Origin: Rhinopithecimicrobium faecis
GTDB lineage: Bacteria > Bacteroidota > Bacteroidia > Sphingobacteriales > Sphingobacteriaceae
Direction of reading: 5' to 3'
Length of the DNA: 64,000 nt
NCBI GenBank assembly: GCA_017942165.1
Contig: JAGKSB010000006.1
Location: forward strand, 62,001 to 126,000
A program made the translations under genes and the position numbers. The notes under the pieces were generated by a model. That model ran no database searches. It was not told where the DNA came from and saw nothing but the letters and a program-made list of their open reading frames with translations. Shown here one piece after another: positions 61,130 to 64,000 of this stretch. The stretch's first letter is position 1, and the number at the start of each line of letters is the position of its first letter.

Positions 61130-61137
61130 TATCTTTA
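61130..61137 (+). promoter_or_regulatory. Possible -7 element of the sigma/Cas12f-like operon
   Basis: TATCTTTA is one base from TAnnTTTG and lies in TTTAACATATCTTTAGG, which resembles the -7 region of susCD pair 2 (TTTAACATATTTTTA). No TTG stands at the usual distance upstream, so the call is weak. Confidence 0.35.
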
Positions 61138-61203
61138 GGTTAATGTTATATATTTAAGCAAGCATATACGCAGGGCTTAAAATGTTGACACCTTAATTTC
61201 GGG

Positions 61204-62052
61204 ATGTTGATAGAAACACTTAACCTTTATAATAGTTCAGGTATGTTGAATTCAGATTTTACAAATTCTCATCAAGTAAATTATGACTTGTTTAAGCTGG
61301 GAGATGAGAAGGCCTTTACCTACTTTTATAATTTTTATTATAAATTATTCGTCTATCGTGCTGCGCGTTATGTGAAAGATGATGTGGTGTCGAATACCAT
61401 TGCTCAGGAAGCTTTTCTAAGACTGTGGGTGATGCGTAGTATTATTGTTGATCTTGACCATATGCTTTCTTTTTTAAATCAGCAGGTCAAGGAAGCTGTT
61501 AAATTATTCTATAAGCACAGTGCGAGTCGCTTTCATCGTGCTATGCTACGTATTGACGCCATTGAGAATTTTCATGACTTCTTTTATTGTGATTCCATGG
61601 AACCCGTAGAAGATGATGTCTATTATATCGATGAGCTCGCTGAAGAGAAAAGGCTACAGATAAAAAAAATTAATAGCTTAATTCCGAATATCAGTGAGGA
61701 GAACCAACTGTATATCCGCTTATGTTTGAAATTTAGTTTTAACTATGAGCGAATAGCCTATTATTTAGGAGGTATTTCTGATTATGAAGTGGGGCTGAAT
61801 GTTGAGAAATGTATTCTAAAGCTAAAGATTCTACTCACTAATGCGAGTAATATGAAGGCCTTACAGGTGCAAAAGCCCCTGCTGGCTGAAGGGGAATTTT
61901 CTGAGGATCAGATCAAAATTTTTCAACTCCGATATGATTTAAATTACTCCTTTGAAAAGATCGCTGACTGCCTAAAATTGAATAATGAAGAGGTGAGGAA
62001 AGCGTTTGTACAAGCCCATTTATCCTTAAAGGCAGGAGCGAAGTTAAACTAA
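61204..62052 (+). CDS. Atypical sigma-70 family (ECF-like) factor paired with a Cas12f-like protein
   Basis: The 282 residues are long for an ECF sigma factor (usually about 170-200). Region 2 is seen at about 29-80: LFKLGDEKAFTYFYNFYYKLFVYRAARYV, then NTIAQEAFLRLW in place of the usual AEDIVQEVFLRLW. Two helical segments follow that each look like a region-4 helix-turn-helix: about 151-213 (ISEENQLYIRLCLKFSFNYERIAYYL) and about 233-276 (FSEDQIKIFQLRYDLNYSFEKIADCLKLNNEEVRKAF). No anti-sigma (FecR) gene is present. The Cas12f-like gene starts 11 nt later, so the two are almost certainly cotranscribed. Another ATG (61243) would shorten it by 13 residues. I infer that it is recruited by the RNA-guided partner rather than by its own promoter sequence. 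Confidence 0.8.
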   Translation: MLIETLNLYNSSGMLNSDFTNSHQVNYDLFKLGDEKAFTYFYNFYYKLFVYRAARYVKDDVVSNTIAQEAFLRLWVMRSIIVDLDHMLSFLNQQVKEAVKLFYKHSASRFHRAMLRIDAIENFHDFFYCDSMEPVEDDVYYIDELAEEKRLQIKKINSLIPNISEENQLYIRLCLKFSFNYERIAYYLGGISDYEVGLNVEKCILKLKILLTNASNMKALQVQKPLLAEGEFSEDQIKIFQLRYDLNYSFEKIADCLKLNNEEVRKAFVQAHLSLKAGAKLN

Positions 62053-62063
62053 ATTTAAAATGT

Positions 62064-63161
62064 ATGTCGAAAGAAAATACCATCGTACTGACGCGTAAGA
62101 TTCAAGTTTTTATAGACTGTGATGAATTGGAACAGAAAAGAGCCTATTATAAGATGATTTATCTCTGGCAGAATCTCTGCTTCCGAGCAGCTAACTATAT
62201 CTTTACGCATCAGTATATTCAAGATCAACTAAAGGAGTTTTTGTATTTAAAAGATGAATTTAAGGTGAAGCTGACGAACTATTTACAAGGGCAGGAGGGC
62301 ATTTTTAATACCTCTCGCATGAATACTACCTATCGTCTATTGTCCGAGAAATATAAAGGTATATTGCCTTCGGATATATTTTCCAATCTTAATAACACGC
62401 TTATTAAGCATTATAACTCCGAAAAGCAAGATTATTGGAAAGGTGTCAAGTCGCTAAGGAATTATAAAAGAAATATCCCTATTCCCTTTTCAGCGCGATC
62501 GATTAGATTTAAAGTGAATGAAAATTCCCATAATTTTAAGTTTTCGCTGTTCAAAATTCCCTTTCAAACGTATTTAGGAAAAGATAAAACCGATAAAAAG
62601 ATGCTTCTTCAGCGGGTGATTAAAGGTTCTTTGAAAATGTGTTCCTCCAGCCTCAAGATAGATAAGAATAAAATCTACTTGATTGTATCCTTCGAAATGG
62701 AAAAAGATAACCATGTCTTAGATAAAAACATCATTGCTGAAGCTGACCTATCACTGGAATTTCCTATTACCGTAAAAATTGGTGCTGATCATTATCAAAT
62801 AGGCAATAAGGAAGAATATCTCCACCGCAGGCTGGCCATACAATCTGCCAGACAGCGTTTATTAAAGGGAGCAACCTATAATCGGGGAGGGAATGGTAGA
62901 AAGCGGAAGCTGAAAAGTCTAGTCGATTACGCTCAGAAAGAGAAAAATTATGTCAATAATAAACTCCATAATTATTCTAAACGCTTGATTGAATTATGCG
63001 TCCGCTATCAGGTAGGAACAATCCTGCTGGTGAATCAAGATCAAAAGGAGAAATTTGCCCGTGAGGAAGGATTTATTCTTAGAAATTGGAGCTTTTATGG
63101 CTTAAAAGAAAAAATATATTATAAAGCAGAAAAAGCGGGCATATATATTATTGAAGAATAA
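62064..63161 (+). CDS. Nuclease-dead Cas12f/TnpB-like RNA-guided DNA-binding protein (predicted)
   Basis: The 365 residues have the Cas12f/TnpB order. A wedge and REC-like part occupies about 1-215 (RKIQVFIDCDELEQKRAYYKMIYLWQNLCFRAANYIF; later SLKMCSSSLKIDKNKIYLIVSF). RuvC-I is ADLSLEFPITVKIG (Asp228), followed by the GGNGRKRKLKSLVDYAQKEKNYVNNKLHNYSKRLIELCVRY helix. The RuvC-II strand is TILLVNQ, where the catalytic Glu expected in VEDL is Asn324. The protein ends at YYKAEKAGIYIIEE, just before the CxxC zinc ribbon and the RuvC-III Asp, which are missing. Cleavage is therefore not expected, while guide and DNA binding may remain. There is no TnpA, Cas1/Cas2 or CRISPR array nearby. It is paired with a sigma factor upstream and a structured RNA downstream. 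A plain TnpB remnant is the alternative, but the intact frame and operon argue against decay. Confidence 0.8.
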   Translation: MSKENTIVLTRKIQVFIDCDELEQKRAYYKMIYLWQNLCFRAANYIFTHQYIQDQLKEFLYLKDEFKVKLTNYLQGQEGIFNTSRMNTTYRLLSEKYKGILPSDIFSNLNNTLIKHYNSEKQDYWKGVKSLRNYKRNIPIPFSARSIRFKVNENSHNFKFSLFKIPFQTYLGKDKTDKKMLLQRVIKGSLKMCSSSLKIDKNKIYLIVSFEMEKDNHVLDKNIIAEADLSLEFPITVKIGADHYQIGNKEEYLHRRLAIQSARQRLLKGATYNRGGNGRKRKLKSLVDYAQKEKNYVNNKLHNYSKRLIELCVRYQVGTILLVNQDQKEKFAREEGFILRNWSFYGLKEKIYYKAEKAGIYIIEE

Positions 63162-63167
63162 TATAGC

Positions 63168-63284
63168 TATACGCTGAGGTTGCTTGTGACACCGTAGGGT
63201 GAGGTTCTTGTTAGCACTCACTAAATTACAGCTTATCGTAATACACAATATAGGACGGGCTTTTAATATAATTTTTAAAAAAAA
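63168..63284 (+). ncRNA. Predicted single guide RNA of the Cas12f-like protein
   Basis: The RNA begins near the Cas12f-like stop codon. Elements in order are: GGUUGCUUGUGACACC (63178-63193), a short GGU/ACC stem that resembles the GGCUGCUUGCAUCAGCC element of Cas12f tracrRNA as I recall it; a GUGAG/CUCAC hairpin (63199-63203 with 63217-63221, 13-nt loop) followed by UAAAUU; and an AUUAC/GUAAU hairpin (63225-63229 with 63238-63242, 8-nt loop), which would correspond to a fused antirepeat and repeat. After ACAC (63243-63246), the segment AAUAUAGGACGGGCUUUUAA (63247-63266) is the most likely guide. Transcription would stop at 63285-63309. The boundaries and the guide register are inferred, not shown. 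Confidence 0.55.
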
Positions 63285-63309
63285 GGAGAATTAATTCTCC
63301 TTTTTTTTT
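63277..63309. terminator. Bidirectional terminator after the guide RNA and the methyltransferase gene
   Basis: An A run (63277-63284), the perfect palindrome GGAGAATTAATTCTCC (63285-63300) and a T run (63301-63309) serve both strands. The methyltransferase stop codon (63291) lies inside the palindrome. Confidence 0.9.
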
Positions 63310-64000
63310 GGTTCCATGCGAACTAAATATTGGTCATTCTCATCCTCAAAGAGTACTTGAACGACCCAATCCATCTCATGGGCAATTTCTATCAGTTTTT
63401 TTTGATCAATATATAACCAGCGGAAAGGAGCTCCTTGTTCTCCATTATAGGCATAATGATAGGAGATCTCTCCGAAATAGTGTGCTGGACGGGGAACCTC
63501 ATATTCATCGTATAAATAAGAAATATCCGAAGAGTCAAAGAGTAATTGGCCACGATCCGTAAGGAGGGTCTTCGCAAAGGTTAGCAGCTCCCTAAAGCCG
63601 TCTATGGTTCCCGTAAGACCTATTCCATTCATCAAAAATAATAAGGTGTCATATTTCTTATCGGTAAGATTAAAGAAATCCTGCTCCAAAATATGCTTTA
63701 CGCCACGCTGCTGCATAATCGTGCAGGCAATAGCGGAAAGCTCAATGGCCTCTACATCAACCTTCTTATCTTGCAGATAGAGACTGTGGCAGCCAGCACC
63801 GGCCCCCACATCAAGCACCTTCCCATCGGTTAAGGAGAGCGCTATATATTCTAACTCCGTAAAATCTTCTTCCTCACGGAAGAATACCTCCACAGGCATC
63901 TCTTCTGTGTCGCCGTAGCTGCTATGTAATAAAAGTGGCTTTTGTGCCGCTTCAGGGTTTTTATAATAAGCAAGTAATGCTTCTCCGTAAACGTCTTTAA
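63291..64000 (-). CDS. Class I SAM-dependent methyltransferase, N-terminus beyond the window
   Basis: An ATG at 63899 gives 202 residues. The frame stays open to the window edge, and the upstream codons read as good protein (DVYGEALLAYYKNPEAAQKPLLLHSSYGDTEE just before that Met). The real start is therefore probably outside, and this is a 5'-truncated gene. Motif I of the SAM-binding Rossmann fold is GKVLDVGAGAGCHSLYL, followed by VEAIELSAIACTIMQQRG and TLLFLMNGIGLTG. The substrate is unknown. It converges on the guide-RNA region and shares its terminator. Confidence 0.85.
   Translation of the reverse strand, partial: KDVYGEALLAYYKNPEAAQKPLLLHSSYGDTEEMPVEVFFREEEDFTELEYIALSLTDGKVLDVGAGAGCHSLYLQDKKVDVEAIELSAIACTIMQQRGVKHILEQDFFNLTDKKYDTLLFLMNGIGLTGTIDGFRELLTFAKTLLTDRGQLLFDSSDISYLYDEYEVPRPAHYFGEISYHYAYNGEQGAPFRWLYIDQKKLIEIAHEMDWVVQVLFEDENDQYLVRMEPKKKEN

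Noticed and set aside
62064..63161. An IS200/IS605-type transposon carrying tnpB
   Set aside because: There is no TnpA, no end hairpins or target motif, and the coding frame is cotranscribed with a sigma factor.
63175..63224. Two TGAGGTT(G)CTTGT copies 25 nt apart, looking like a mini CRISPR array
   Set aside because: The spacing leaves no spacer, the copies diverge after about 12 nt, and each fits better as part of a separate hairpin in the scaffold.

Overview
The window is an AT-rich chromosome segment of a Bacteroidota bacterium, most likely family Sphingobacteriaceae (Sphingobacterium/Pedobacter-like). The grounds are three SusC/SusD pairs, promoters with the Bacteroidota -7 box TAnnTTTG, weak or absent Shine-Dalgarno sites, an Hc1-type histone-like protein, an FtsZ with a long linker, and TonB-linked and lipoprotein envelope genes. 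No phage, insertion sequence, tRNA or rRNA gene was found.

Layout. 1-3.6 kb: end of the division cluster ftsQ-ftsA-ftsZ, with three DnaA-box-like 9-mers between ftsA and ftsZ. 3.7-9.9 kb: histone-like protein, sugar isomerase-like protein, LuxR-type response regulator, mscL, rpmH-rnpA-yidD-tsaB, corA and an OmpH-like lipoprotein. 10-18.3 kb: gyrB, then an outer-membrane barrel with a helix-hairpin-helix domain next to comEC (possible DNA uptake) and recQ. 18.3-25.6 kb, minus strand: rpsA, a hybrid histidine kinase, and an envelope run of PASTA protein, mltG, thioesterase and YihY. 25.9-29.6 kb: ddl, and a thyA-folA-photolyase operon on the minus strand. 29.8-32.5 kb: mtaB, an NlpC/P60 lipoprotein and a small membrane protein. 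32.6-37.9 kb, minus strand: MscS channel, nucleoside permease, bifunctional nuclease and etfBA. 38.2-44.8 kb: TPR and NlpE-like proteins, cysteine desulfurase, lnt, a PH/SHOCT protein, rsmI and serS. 45.4-60.1 kb: three consecutive susCD pairs, each with its own promoter and terminator. 60.2-61 kb: an unknown lipoprotein.

The most notable locus is 61.2-63.3 kb. An atypical sigma-70 family factor sits 11 nt upstream of a Cas12f/TnpB-like protein that has lost RuvC catalytic residues: the RuvC-II Glu position is Asn, and the protein ends before the zinc ribbon and the RuvC-III Asp. The roughly 120 nt that follow fold into hairpins whose order resembles a Cas12f guide-RNA scaffold, and they end in a strong terminator. 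The simplest reading is an exapted, nuclease-dead, RNA-guided DNA-binding protein that works with a dedicated sigma factor to direct transcription. The three neighbouring susCD operons lack the usual FecI/FecR or hybrid two-component regulators. I could not find a convincing match between the presumed guide and any promoter in the window, so the target is unresolved.

A second theme is short tandem or inverted duplications (13-23 bp units) in many intergenic gaps. Several of them copy the last codons of the upstream gene.
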